64,000 nucleotides of DNA from Ichthyophis bannanicus (lineage: Eukaryota; Chordata; Amphibia; Gymnophiona; Ichthyophiidae), in assembly GCA_033557465.1 (NCBI GenBank), contig CM066033.1:705965637-706029636 (forward strand), given 5' to 3'. The position numbers and the translations under genes are program-made. Below, piece by piece: positions 18,680 through 29,342 of this stretch. Below the pieces are notes generated by a model. It saw only the letters and a list, made by a program, of their open reading frames with translations. It made no database searches and was not told the DNA's origin. Each line of letters begins with the position of its first letter. Position 1 is the first letter of the stretch.

Positions 18680-19975
18680 TGTGGTGATGAGAGTGAGCAG
18701 GAGAAAATGGAAATAGAAGAAAAAGACACTTGTACCTTTAAAACTACTGACAGCTCAGCTCTGCACAGAGGTAGGAAAGCTACTATGAAAAAACGCCAAG
18801 CCAAGCCAAGCCAAGCCACGCCCTAGCTCTAATGATTTATGAGCACACGTGCTGATTTATGAGCACACGTGCCAAGAGGAAGCTCTGATAGGAAGGAAAC
18901 AGGTTTTTAAACCCGTCTTCAAACAGAAGAAGGGAGTTCACAGCTCCAGTTTGAGTTCAGCTTGGAAGAACAGGAGTGCAAGTTCCAGGAGTTCGTCTGG
19001 CTCAAAGAGTTCATGCCGTGGGAGAGAAGGTGCCAGTTTGAGTCCAGGTCCTAGGAGCTCATGGATACCTGAGAGACGTGAGTGTGCTGATTTCCAGCTG
19101 CTGAAAGCTAAGAGCAGAGAAGGAAACACTCCATGTCTGGGAAAGGTTCCTAAACCAAAAGCCAGCCAACGCTCTGGGAGAAAGGCTGCAAACCTTTGGG
19201 AACAGGTACCTTTATCCTGTATTCAGAATCCTAAGCTGAAAATTTCAACTGACAAAAGGTGGGTGGATTCATTTCACTGGGGAAAGAACCAGGACCCAAC
19301 CGTTAGCAGGGAAGTTAACTTGAACTCAGTAAAAGCTTTGAAGCAAGCATTTCAGGGAGGAGAAGCTTACTTTCCTTATGTAAATGTTTATGACCAAAAG
19401 GAGAAATTATGGACTGAATTTTGGGAATTCTTACAAGCCAGAAAGCCTGAAGAAAGTGCTGAGGTCTGGAGTAGAGATAAACCAGCCACAGTACCGGAGC
19501 CCATGCAGATAGAATTACCGGAGTCACAATCTTCCCTCTTTGTCTTAGGGAAGCATAAGTTCCTGAGTGCAAGGCTAAGGAAGCTTTTGTAGAAGAAAGA
19601 AGGTATTTCTGCTAGAAGGAGCTCATAAGGCTGTGTTATGTTTGTCATGAAGACAGCTGCTTGTGTTTAAAGAGACTTATGCTGCATTTACTTCAAGTAC
19701 AATTGCCTTTTTGTTTACTCTTCTGTTACTGGAGAAGTTATCCATTTTTGTGTTCATGTACAGAACTTTAATGCGTGTGGAAATCCACAATAATAAAAAT
19801 ATTCTTGTTTGCCTCAACCTCCGGTTGCACAACTACAGTTTGTCTTTTTGACTACAATTTTCTCAACTACAAGTCCCAGAGTGCATTGCTGTTGGCAAAG
19901 GGAAAATACAGTTCATTTAAGGACAAACAAGGCAGCCCATAGCTGTAAGCCTCTGGCCCAGGCTTGGGTACCACA
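18680..19975 (+). repeat. Gypsy-B 5' LTR
   Basis: 1296 bp, TGTGGTGATG to GGTACCACA. Compared with the 3' LTR it lacks a segment near 18835-18860, has a repeated GATTTATGAGCACACGTGC unit there, and has a shorter AAGCCAAGCC run difference. Its LTR ORF is readable from about 18849 to 19592 but is disrupted near both ends. Confidence 0.92.
18849..19592 (+). pseudogene. LTR-encoded ORF, damaged copy (Gypsy-B 5' LTR)
   Basis: Matches the intact ORF in the 3' LTR over most of its length: a Ser-rich part, then a Lys/Trp-containing part, then EPMQIELPESQSSL. The end has changed because a 24-bp segment encoding the DCQMDCSLC motif is missing near 19540. No ATG opens it in the right place. Confidence 0.5.
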
Positions 19976-20316
19976 AGTGGTGTAGTCATTTGGATTTTTG
20001 TACCACGCATGCGCAAAAGAGGATTTACAACTCCAGGATTCTGTAACAGAGAGTCAAGGAACTGCAGAGCCGTGCGGAGGAACGTGCTGGAGGCAGAGCT
20101 GTCTCGGGGAAGATTGCAAGTCTGCATTGGTGAAAAGCGTCAGGCTACACCTAACCCAGGTAACAGGTACCTAACTGAGCTAGTTAGGATACCCGGGCTA
20201 GGGTGTAGAGCATTTTTGTTAAAAAGAAAATATAGGGAAAAGTCCAGGGACACTGTGAATCTTGTTGTGGTATCACACTTGGGTGTTTTTCTTCTCATTT
20301 CTGGATGGAAGGAACC
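19976..20316 (+). promoter_or_regulatory. Gypsy-B primer-binding region and leader
   Basis: TGGTGTAGTCATTTGG begins two bases after the 5' LTR (19978-19993), where a tRNA primer site is expected. It parallels the Gypsy-A sequence at 11004-11023. The rest of the leader up to the gag ATG at 20317 has no gene. Confidence 0.5.
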
Positions 20317-21225
20317 ATGGAATGCCAAGAGATTTTCAAGTGGATGGCGAGCCAATTCGAAAGACAATGAGAAATGTCGCTGCTGGCTCAGGCCCAATCC
20401 GCCGCGCAGATGCAGGCCCAACAGAAGCCCTTCCTAGAAATAATGGAGGCCTGGCTAGCAAGCCAGGAGCAGGCTGCATCACCAAAGAGCTCACCAGGTT
20501 CTACAGCACCACACCCTACATGCGCACTAGACTTTCATACTAGTGGGAGCTTTAACTTTGGACCTTTCTCTGACAGAGATGATATTGATGATTATATGGA
20601 AGCCTTTGATAGAGTGGCACGTATTAGCGGTTGGCCAAAAGAACAGTGGGCCGTGCTTCTAGCTGCGTCCCTTACAGGGGAGGCCTTAGCGGCATACCGG
20701 GCCATGCCCGCTGCCCTCTCTAATAACTATGAAAAAGTACAGAAAGCCATCCGAGATAGGTTGGGGCTGACTCCATTAGTATATCATAGGATGTTACGTA
20801 ATGTAAAGCTTAAGCCTGCGTGAGACGCCTAAAGCATTATGCCAGAGGGTGCGAAGCCTAGTAACTAAGTGGCTGGCACCAGAAGGAAAGTCTCAATACC
20901 ATAGTTGTTTGTATTGTGTTAGAGCAATATATGGCGGCTGTACCTAAAGATATCCATACCTTCCTGATACTCCAAAATTGTCAGAACCCACAAGAAGCGA
21001 TAACACTTACCGAACGCTTCATGGAAGCAGAATTAACCGCCCGAGAGAGTGGTAACGCTTCCAGGGTGACAATCTCAGCGGTATCAGAAAGGGGGATGAA
21101 AGGGAAGGATGATTCCATGAAAACCTGTTTGCCCATGTTAAAATCTCCTGTTGTGACTAAGAAATGTTTCCAATGTGGTAAGCAAGGTCATTTGCAAAGG
21201 GAGTGCAAATGGAAAACAGCACTGA
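20317..21225 (+). pseudogene. gag: Gypsy-B gag with SCAN-like capsid and zinc knuckle, broken
   Basis: ATG at 20317 is followed by an in-frame TGA at 20368, then by the Gln/Ala-rich N-terminus and DIDDYMEAFDRVARISGWPK (about 20578-20637). A frameshift near 20820 breaks the SCAN-like part, which resumes as GETPKAL and LEQYMAAVPKDIHTF. The knuckle CFQCGKQGHLQREC lies at about 21168-21209. Unlike Gypsy-A, no stop is seen between capsid and zinc knuckle. Confidence 0.82.
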
Positions 21226-23405
21226 TGACTGTAAACACCCAGGAAAGTAGGGAAGGTTTCTTATTGTCAGTAGAGGTGCAAGGCATTGTTACTACTGCGC
21301 TTTTAGACTCTGGTGCAGATCAAACCATGATGTCAAAGGCGTTTTGGCAACAAATTGAAGCACATAGTGAGGCAGTTCCCAAGCAACCGATTAATATGGT
21401 AAAAATAACATGTATTTATGGTTCAGCATCCTCTTACCCTGTTTACTGAGTCATAGTGAAAGGGTTAGGCCTGAAAAGGGAGATACCCATAGCTGTGGTC
21501 CCCAGGTTACCTCATAGTTTAGTCCTAGGGAGGGACTGGCCACAGTTTCACAAAGGCATAAAACAGGGTTTGCAGCCACAGGAGGCCATGGTTTCCAGGA
21601 AAACCCAGGCAGTAACCCGAGGACCCGCATTGACCAAGGTAGTGGCCGTCCCCAGTCCCCTATTTGCAAAATCCCCTAAGCGAGGCTTGAAGGCATCTTC
21701 CCAGGGAAAGGAAGTTACAGAGAAGCTGAGATTTGTACTGAAATATTGCAAAATGAGCCCTAGCACTTGAAGCCCCCAAAGAGCTTCGCCTAATGCCGCA
21801 GGATACGATCTCTGCAGTGCTGAAGACATTATAGTTCCAAGGCAAGGGAAAGCTCTCGTAAATACCGCTCTGCAAATGGAGCTGCCAATCGGGTGCTATG
21901 GGCACATAGCACCCCGTTCAGGATTGGCATCAAAACACTTCATTGACATAGGGGCTAGTGTTATCGACCCCGATTTCAGGGGGGCAGTGAAGGTGTTAAT
22001 CTTCAACTTTGGAAAAGAAGATTTTAAAATAACCACAGGCGATCGTATAGCGCAGTTAATTTGTGAGAGGGTTGGGTTTCCCCCTCTTGAAGAAGTGGCT
22101 CTAGTGTCTTCAACATCCCGTGGAGCGGGCGGATTCGGCTCCACCGGAAGTGCAAGCCTGCAAGGGTTAGCAGCTTCCCTTGAGGAAAAACCCGAAGAAG
22201 ATTTAGGGCCGCAGATAGAGGACTGCAAAGAGAACCTAGAGCCAAAAGGTAGGCGAGGGACTTTCGTGGCAACAGAGACAAGAGTTGGCCCAGTTGTTAA
22301 CCAGATTTACGGATGTCTTGACTCCCAGGCCAGGCGAAACAAACCTTGTGGCCCACGAAATCCTAACACCACCAGGGGAGGTGATAAGGCAGAGGCCTTA
22401 CAGGCTCCCGGAAGCCAAATGGCAAGAGGTTATTAACCAGGTTCAGGAGATGCTCAACATGGGAGTCATAGAGGAATCCCGAAGCCCCTGGAATAGCCCA
22501 ATAGTTCTGGTACCCAAACTGGATGGAACGATGCGTTTCTGCATAGACTTCAGACGGGTTAATGCAGTATCAAAATTTGACGCTTATCCTATGCCACGCA
22601 TAGAGGAGCTGCTAGACCGCCTGGGACGTGCCAAGTATCTTACTACCCTCGACATGACGAAGGGCTACTGGCAAATCCCTTTGACCAGAGAAGCCCGGCA
22701 AAAAACAGCTTTTAGTACACTGGTGGGGTTGTTCCATTTCAAAAGAATGCCCTTCGGTTTACATGGAGCCGCTGCCACATGCCAGAGGTTGATAAACCTG
22801 GTGTTGCACCCACACCAGGAATACTCGACTGCATACATGGACGACATAGTAGTGTATAGCAACACATGGGACCAGCATTTACCCAGGGTCCTACAAGCAC
22901 TGCGAGAAGCTGGATTGACCTTAAACCCAGCGAAATGTCTGTTCGCAGGCCAAGAGGTTAAATACCTGGCCATATTGTAGGGCGGGGTCTAGTGAAACCC
23001 CTGCTGAGAAAAATTGAGTCTGTCTGAAATGGACTGAGGGAGCCAACGGAGCTTTTTGTACATTGAAAGAGAAGCTGTGCGCCGCACCAGTGCTACAAGG
23101 AGTGGACCTCACTAGGCCATTCATCCTTCAGACAGACGCATCTGAAACAGGGCTAGGTGCGGTACTGTCTCAGAAATTTGAAGGCACGGAACACCCAGTG
23201 ATGTTCTTAAGTCAAAAGTTGTCTCCAGCGGAGAAGAATTACTCCACGATAGAGCGAGAATGTCTCGCAATTAAATGGGCCATTGAAGCTCTGAGATTCT
23301 ACCTTACAGGTAGGAAGTTTCTGCTAATCACCGACCATGCCCCATTAAAATGGCTCAATCAAATGAAGATGACAAAAAATAGACCACTGAAAGGGTATAG
23401 GTAAA

Positions 23406-23734
23406 CCACACTGAACAACACAACCCTTTCACACCAATCTTTAACTAGGTTTTCTTTTTATACAATAAATTACTAAACCTCAATTCTATGGTTCAAAAGG
23501 CCTCAGTAAACGCTCTTACCTTTCATCGGTGAACCGTGTCACCATTGGATCGAGCTGAAGAAATTCCACATCATAGGCAAGCCCTCCCTACCTACACCTT
23601 TTATTCATAATTTAATTTAACCAAATAAAAATTTTTTTTAAAAGATTTATCCTAAAAAAGTACTTTTAAAGGATTCATTCAAACAATCGTATATAAGTAT
23701 ATTCAAAAACTAAAGTGTATCTATTATTTGGAAC
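23406..23734 (-). repeat. PLE-A left inverted repeat
   Basis: Reverse complement of 24629-24958, with only a few differences over about 330 bp. It starts CCACACTGAACAACACAACC and ends at TTATTTGGAAC, directly abutting the truncated endonuclease frame. Confidence 0.9.
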
Positions 23735-24170
23735 ATGCAGTACATGCTCAGTGTGGACATTGCACATATTGTGTGATGATGGTAGATATAGCGCGTTTTG
23801 TTTACAGCGCAAAATTCAATTAAAACAATCAACGAACTGTGACTCCACTTATGTAGTTTATGCTTTGCGATGCCTGTGTGCCTTGATCTATATTGGTAAA
23901 ACTACAAGACCTTTACGTACGCGTTTAGCAGAGCACAAATACAGTATAAAGAAAATGAGGACTGATACGCCTTTAGTTTTGCACTGTGATACTTTGAATC
24001 ATAAGTTCCAAGATCTACAATGTACAGTTATTGAACAAGTATTTCCAGATATTCGCAGAGGTGACAAGGGCCGCCTACTTTTACAAAGAGAACAATATGG
24101 GATCTTTACTCTCCAGACTCTTACTCCCAGGGGCTTGAATGATAAGATCAAGTGGTCAGTTTTCATTTAA
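23735..24170 (+). CDS. GIY-YIG endonuclease domain of a Penelope-like element (N-terminally truncated)
   Basis: The frame is open from inside the left inverted repeat to TAA at 24168-24170. It begins at the CSTC pair that precedes the domain in Penelope-like elements. It then has YVVYALRC ... LIYIGKTTR (GIY-YIG core, about 23848-23910), RTRLAEHKYSIK with the catalytic Arg, and LLLQREQ with the catalytic Glu (about 24075-24095). It ends LTPRGLNDKIKWSVFI. In full elements this domain follows the RT and nicks target DNA. Here the RT is gone, so the copy is not autonomous. Confidence 0.82.
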
Positions 24171-24958
24171 TACATATAGTGTGAATATCTATTTATTGAT
24201 GATTATTTCCAGTAGGCGTGGTTTCTATGTGAGTTCCAATTTAATGTTTCTTTTGTTTTATTGTTTTTCAGTGTTTTTTATTTTATATATTTGTAGATAT
24301 AGGAAATAGGTTTAGTGGTAATATATTTATTGTCTAGTAGGTAGTTAGGTACATGAGCTATTGAACATTGATGTACCTGCTTTGTTTTGAATGGGTGCTG
24401 TGTGTTACTCAATAAAGTTGAGATTCTTCTTTGAGAGGTTCTGTAGGAAATACATCGGGAGCAAAGCGTTAAGATAAGTGAAGAAGAGATATTACGAATT
24501 AAGAGATTGAGATTGGTTCTTTAAAGCGTTTCTCTTCTCTTTATTTTTCTAGATGCTTGCCGGTCTCTGTAAGAGATGTCTTCACATTTCCATTGTGAAG
24601 TATTTGGTGCTCATTAGATAGAGCTGTAGTTCCAAATAATAGATACACTTTAGTTTTTGAATATACTTATATACGATTGTTTGAATGAATCCTTTAAAAG
24701 TACTTTTTTAGGATAAATCTTTTAAAAAAAATTTTCATTTGGTTAAATTAAATTATGAATAAAAGGTGTAGGTAGGGAGGGCTTGGCCTATGATGTGGAA
24801 TTTCTTCAGCTCGATCCAATGGTGACACGGTTCACCGATGAATGGTAAGAGCGTTTACTGAGGCCTTTTGAACCATAGAATTGAGGTTTAGTAATTTATT
24901 GTATAAAAAGAAAACCTAGTTAAAGATTGGTGTGAAAGGGTTGTGTTGTTCAGTGTGG
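24171..24958 (+). repeat. PLE-A 3' untranslated region and right inverted repeat
   Basis: 24629-24958 pairs with 23406-23734. The preceding 24171-24628 is AT-rich, non-coding and unique to this side. I found no clear CUGAUGA...GAAAC hammerhead in it. Confidence 0.85.
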
Positions 24959-25121
24959 TCAATCAAATGAAGAACCATAACTCCAGATTGACAAGGTGGT
25001 ATATGGCACTACAAGCCTTTGAGTTCCACATTGAGCACCGGGCAGGGAGGCTACACCAGAACGCCGACGCTCTGAGTAGAATCCCGAGCTGTGCAAGAAA
25101 TATTTTGCCAGCCCGTGATAT

Positions 25122-25137
25122 CTTAAGGGGGGGGATC
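25122..25137 (+). promoter_or_regulatory. Gypsy-B polypurine tract
   Basis: CTTAAGGGGGGGGATC lies immediately before the 3' LTR and has the same form as in Gypsy-A. Confidence 0.8.
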
Positions 25138-26031
25138 TGTGGTGATGAGAGTGAGCAGGAGAAAATTGAAATAGAAGAAAAAGACACTTGTACCTTTAAA
25201 ACTACTGACAGCTCAGCTCTACACAGAGGTAGGAAAGCTACTATGAAAAAAAGCCAAGCCAAGCCACGCCCTAGCTCTAATGAGGAGGCAGGCTTAGCTG
25301 CTGATTATGAGCACACATGCCAAGATGAAGCTCTGATAGGAAGGAAACAGGTTTTTAAACCCGTCTTCAAACAGAAGAAGGGAGTTCACAGCTCCAGTTT
25401 GAGTTCAGCTTGGAGGAACAGGAGTGCAAGTTCCAGGAGTTCGTCTGGCTCAAAGAGTTCATGCCATGGGAGAGAAGGTGCCAGTTTGAGTCCAGGTCCT
25501 AGGAGCTCATGGATACCTGAGAGACGTGAGTGTGCTGATTTCCAGCTGCTGAAAGCTAAGAGCAGAGAAGGAAACACTCCATGTCTGGGAAAGGTTCCTA
25601 AACCAAAAGCCAGCCAACGTTCTGGGAGAAAGGCTGCAAACCTTTGGGAACAGGTACCTTTATCCTGTATTCAGAATCCTAAGCTGAAAACTTCAACTGA
25701 GAAAAGGTGGGTGGATTCGTTTCACTGGGGAAAGAACCAGGACCCAACCGTTAGCAGGAAAGTTAACTTGAACTCAGTAAAAGCTTTGAAGCAAGCATTT
25801 CAGGGAGGAGAAGCTTACTCTCCTTATGTAAATGTTTATGACCAAAAGGAGAAATTATGGACTGAATTTTGGGAATTCTTACAAGCCAGAAAGCCTGGAG
25901 AAAGTGCTGAGGTCTGGAGTAGAGATAAACCAGCCACAGTACCGGAGCCCATGCAGATAGAATTACCGGAGTCACAATCTTCCCTAGAAGATTGCCAGAT
26001 GGATTGCTCTCTTTGTCTTAGGGAAGCATAA
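25138..26031 (+). CDS. LTR-encoded ORF continuous with pol (Gypsy-B 3' LTR)
   Basis: The frame of RNase H continues through the polypurine tract (RGGICGDE) and the LTR start without a stop to TAA at 26029-26031, about 297 codons within the LTR. A first ATG inside the LTR lies at about 25243. The protein is hydrophilic, with a Ser-rich block (SSLSSAW ... SSSGSKSSC), a Lys-rich block, a segment ending LWTEFWEFLQARK, and an acidic end EPMQIELPESQSSLEDCQ followed by MDCSLC. The end matches the Gypsy-A ORF in layout. No known domain is recognised. It could be a Pol C-terminal extension or a separate accessory protein. Confidence 0.55.
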   Translation, partial: CGDESEQEKIEIEEKDTCTFKTTDSSALHRGRKATMKKSQAKPRPSSNEEAGLAADYEHTCQDEALIGRKQVFKPVFKQKKGVHSSSLSSAWRNRSASSRSSSGSKSSCHGREGASLSPGPRSSWIPERRECADFQLLKAKSREGNTPCLGKVPKPKASQRSGRKAANLWEQVPLSCIQNPKLKTSTEKRWVDSFHWGKNQDPTVSRKVNLNSVKALKQAFQGGEAYSPYVNVYDQKEKLWTEFWEFLQARKPGESAEVWSRDKPATVPEPMQIELPESQSSLEDCQMDCSLCLREA

Positions 26032-26451
26032 GTTCCTGAGTGCAAGGCTAAGGAAGCTTTTGTAGAAGAAAGAAGGTATTTCTGCTAGAAGGAGCTCATA
26101 AGGCTGTGTTATGTTTATTGTCATGAAGACAGCTGCTTGTGTTTGAAGAGACTTGTGCTGCATTTACTTCAAGTACAATTGCCTTTTTGTTTACTCTTCT
26201 GTTACTGGAGAAGTTATCCATTTTTGTGTTCGTGTACAGAACTTTAATGCGTGTGGAAATCCACAATAATAAAAATATGCTTGTTTGCCTCAACCTCTGG
26301 TTGCACAACTACAGTTTGTCTTTTTGAATACAATTTTCTCAACTACAAGTCCCAGAGTGTATTGCTGGTGGCAAAGGGAAAATACAGTTCATTTAAGGAC
26401 AAACAAGGCAGCCCATAGCTGTAAGCCTCTGGCCCAGGCTTGGGTACCACA
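25138..26451 (+). repeat. Gypsy-B 3' LTR
   Basis: 1314 bp, TGTGGTGATG to GGTACCACA, followed by the GTAG duplication. The U3 part holds an ORF open from the first LTR base. AATAAAAATA near 26268-26277 may be the polyadenylation signal. Confidence 0.92.
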
Positions 26452-27409
26452 GTAGACGAGCATATGGTACCACATGCTTATTGAGGCCATATGCCCTAGA
26501 AGCTGCAGCATTTCCTGAGCAGTCAGATGTTCTCTGAATTGCGCTTGGGATGCTAGCTCCATGAGATGAGTAGAACAGTGCTGGGGCAGAAATGCCTTTG
26601 ATTGTTGTGTGTCTAGAAGAGCTTCAATGAATTCTAATCTTTGAGTTGGAGCAAGATGGGATTTTGGAAGATTTATGACAAATCCCAAGTGTTTCAGTAC
26701 CTGCATGGTATGAAGCAAAGAAAGCTGAACCTCTTGGGAGGTGTCTGCCTTTATGATCCTGTCGTCCAAGTAAGGGAAGACAAATATCCAGAGAGACCTC
26801 AGGAAAGCGGCAAAGACCACCATGCACTTTGTAAAGACCCTTGGGGCGGAGGTGAATCCAAAGGGCAGGACTCTGTATTGATAATGTTTCCCCTGAAAAA
26901 TGAAGCATAGATTTCCTGTGTTCTGGATAAATGAGGATATGTGTATACGCTTCCTTTAGATATAGAGAACAGAGCCAGTCCTGATTCTGGAGGTAGGGAA
27001 GAAGGGTTCCTAGAGAGAAAATCTTGAACTTTTTGTTAACCAGAAACTTGTTGAGGCTTCTGAGGTCCAGAATGGGCCTGTACCCTCCGCTCTTCTTTGG
27101 TATGAGAAGGTACGGAGAGTAGAAACCCCTTCCCTGCTGAGGCATGGGGACCTCTTCTATGGCACTCTGTCATAGAAGAGAAGACACCTCCTGTTGTTGA
27201 AGAGCAGTAAGAGGGTGCTGCATATGATATTCCCCTGCTAGGGTGGAGGGAGGCAGAGTTTATAGATGAAGTCTGTACCTCTCCCTCACTATGGTTAGTG
27301 TCCACTGCTCTGAGGTGATGAGATGCTAATAGTAGGCATAATGACATAGTTTGCCTGTTATGTGGAGGGGGTGGGGCTCCTCCAGAAGCAGGGTGGCTAT
27401 GTTCTCTAA

Positions 27410-29342
27410 AAAAAAAAAAAATGGTCAAAAAACAGGTGTGGACTGTGGCTGCGGAGCTGGTTTAGGTACCTGTGGCTTCTTCTGTGGTTTGGAAGGCTGT
27501 TGCCTCTATTGAGGACCCTGAGCCTGAGAATGAGAAGCAGGAGAATAAGAAGAGTAGAACTTCTTTTTCTTATTAAAGAAGGCCTTCTTTGCAGCTGTCT
27601 TTTTTCTAGCAGGTTTGGCTGTAGCTCTAAACAGTCCACTTAGTGTGGTATACTCTGATTCCAACTGAGAAGCCTTATCCTGCCAGTCCTTGCCAAAAAG
27701 GTTCTCACCTGCACAAGATATGTTGCCCAGTTTATCTTGAACCCACTGTTCAAGATCTGAGGCCTGTAGCCATGCAAACCTGCATGCACCAATGCAGATT
27801 GCTGTGGTTTTGCTTGTGCACGCAAATGCATCAAAGGTTGCTCTATTGACAAACTTCTAGACATTCTGGGCAAGCTTGACTACAGCAAGATAGTCACCTC
27901 TCTTATCATCTGGAAGAAGAGGGGGCATGGCCTCAAGATCCCTAGTAACCTCCTTGAGGAACATACCCATATAGAGTATGTAGGAGTTTATCCTGGCTGA
28001 AAGAATGGAAGCCTGGGAACATTGATGCCCAAAAGCATTGAGGGTTCTCGATTCTCTATTCAGAGGGTTAGAGGAATGTGTTTTAGAACTCTTTATTTGA
28101 CGCATTGCCGATTCCACCACCACTGAATGGTGGGGAAGTTGTGTCTTCTGGAAGCCGGGACATTCCGGTACTTGGTACATAGTATCTAGGTGTCGACTAT
28201 GGGGTGAGATTGTGAAGGGGTCTCCCACATCCAGAGCATGAGATCATGCAGTGCACTGGAATGGTGGCTGCCTCCTTAAGAGCTGTTGGGGACTGAAGGA
28301 TCTCCAATTCCTCTGCCCTGGGCTCTTTCTCGGATGTTACCATTATGGAGAGACCCCTAGTTAGGTCTCCAATAAACTCCTAGAAAGACATGTCCTCTGT
28401 AGGGGACGTGCGCCATTCTGGTGGAGGACAGGACTCTGAAGGCAGATCTTGCAGTCCTTGGGAATCGAGTAACTTCTTGTCAGAAGCATCGGACTCAGAG
28501 GACTCAAAGAATTGGTGGGAATGGTGTTCCTGCTCTGCCAGGTGCTGATACCGGTTAATGTCAGTATCGGGCTGGAGAATCTGCTTGGATAGGTATCAGG
28601 GATGGACTCAAGGGCAGGCGTGGGTGGCAGTGAAGCCAGCGGCATGTATCCCATAATAGTGTGCATCGGTGCTGTTGATGGTGCCGGAATCGGTGGTACC
28701 GTCGGCAATGGTTTGATTGGAACCAAAGCTGCCAACAGCTGCCAAGCTATACTTGATGCCAGGATACGCTGGTCTATGGAGCTTGCCAATGCTTGGTAAC
28801 GGAAACTTGCACCACAGTCTCAGAGCATGGCACCAGGAGCTCTCCTGAGGTCAAGGCCTCAGGAGCGTCCTGGAGCCCCTTGATGGCTTTGAAGGACAGA
28901 TCCTCACACTGGGGCTGTTTGGCTGGTCAATCTACCTCCAGGGCACCACCCGAGGTATTTTGATGCTTAGAATGAGATTTATCTCTGGAGGGGTGATCTG
29001 TCTTTAATGAAGACTTGTGCTTAGATACCTGAGATCCATGAGAGGAAGATGATGCTCTCGATGACATTGATGCCAAAGAAACTGCATCCGAAGCACAGAG
29101 AGTTCCAAACTTCAAGGCCTGGTTCTGCAAGCCTCTCTTTGTCATCTTTTTACAAAGCGGACATTCTAGATGGGCAGACTAGAAGGGCCTTGTGGTCTTT
29201 TTCTGTCATCATGTTTCTATGTTTCTATTCTAATGGCTGATGATCAGGCCCAAGGCATTTTAGACACCAGTCATGAGTGTCAGTAGCCGAAATGGTACTG
29301 CCATATTTAGAACATTTCTTAAAACCACTGGTTGGTTTCTCC
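27410..29342 (-). pseudogene. DIRS-3 gag-like protein, decayed
   Basis: An ATG at 29342 opens a Cys-rich start (KKCSKYGSTIS, then CLKCLGPDH). It aligns with the zinc-ribbon start of the gag at 52026. A 65-bp CR1-like tail (29166-29230) splits this finger. Further on, YQVPECPGFQKTQLPHHS is read at about 28190-28130 and the Lys-rich tail near 27640-27410. There are many stops in between. Confidence 0.72.
29166..29230 (+). mobile_element. CR1-like LINE 3' tail fragment
   Basis: A 65-bp copy of the end of the LINE at 30715-30780: GGGCAGACTAGAAGGGCCTT, TGTGGTCTTTTTCTGTCATC, then ATGTTTCT repeats. It is inserted into the zinc finger of the DIRS-3 gag. It is a heavily 5'-truncated insertion. Confidence 0.7.

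Larger units (their letters stand above)
23370..24958 (+). mobile_element. Penelope-like element PLE-A (5' truncated, with inverted terminal copy of its 3' end)
   Basis: The insertion is flanked by a perfect 15-bp duplication, TCAATCAAATGAAGA (23355-23369 and 24959-24973), in the Gypsy-B RNase H gene. From left to right: a 36-nt tail (23370-23405), an inverted copy of the 3' end (23406-23734), a GIY-YIG ORF truncated at its 5' side, a 3' untranslated region, and the 3' end (24629-24958). Penelope-like elements are known to carry partial terminal repeats that may be inverted and short tails of this size. The RT is missing. Confidence 0.85.
21226..25137 (+). pseudogene. pol: Gypsy-B pol: protease, dUTPase, RT, RNase H; broken and interrupted
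   Basis: Protease has LLDSGADQTMMS near 21302-21337 and LGRDWPQF near 21526-21549, with a stop at about 21447. The dUTPase (about 21790-22170) keeps APRSGLASK, VIDPDFRG (Phe replaces the usual Tyr), GDRIAQLICERV and RGAGGFGSTG. RT (22285-22980) has RFCIDFRRVN and YMDDIVVYS. RNase H starts near 23063 with TDASETGLG and is cut at WLNQMK (23353-23369) by PLE-A. It resumes at 24959 and ends NADALSRI near 25050-25075, directly before the polypurine tract. No integrase is present. Confidence 0.87.
18680..26451 (+). mobile_element. LTR retrotransposon Gypsy-B (same group as Gypsy-A, no integrase)
   Basis: LTRs of 1296 and 1314 bp start TGTGGTGATG and end GGTACCACA. The insertion is flanked by GTAG (18676-18679 and 26452-26455), inside the RT/RNase H gene of DIRS-3. 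Internal order is gag with SCAN-like capsid, zinc knuckle, protease, dUTPase, RT, RNase H, polypurine tract. As in Gypsy-A there is no integrase. RNase H is split by PLE-A (23370-24958). The coding region has many stops and frameshifts, and the LTRs differ by indels, so this copy is older than Gypsy-A. Confidence 0.92.
18012..27150 (-). pseudogene. DIRS-3 RT and RNase H, interrupted by Gypsy-B
   Basis: The RT half (about 27150-26452) has GGYRPILDLRSLNKF and a degenerate catalytic box FPYLDDRII. The RNase H half (18679-18012) has FSDASKLRWGAH, NLLEFRAFSNAL, MAMFSVNKQGGTGS and ILADKLSQ, followed by the methyltransferase-like segment DIDLFATPQNAKLPSF. The two halves meet exactly at the Gypsy-B target site GTAG. 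Several frameshifts are present. Confidence 0.8.

Noticed and set aside
23735..24170. GIY-YIG protein as a homing endonuclease or a host nuclease gene
   Set aside because: The Cys pair before the domain, the C-terminal GLN...WSVFI ending and the element structure fit Penelope-like elements, and there is no intron or host exon around it.
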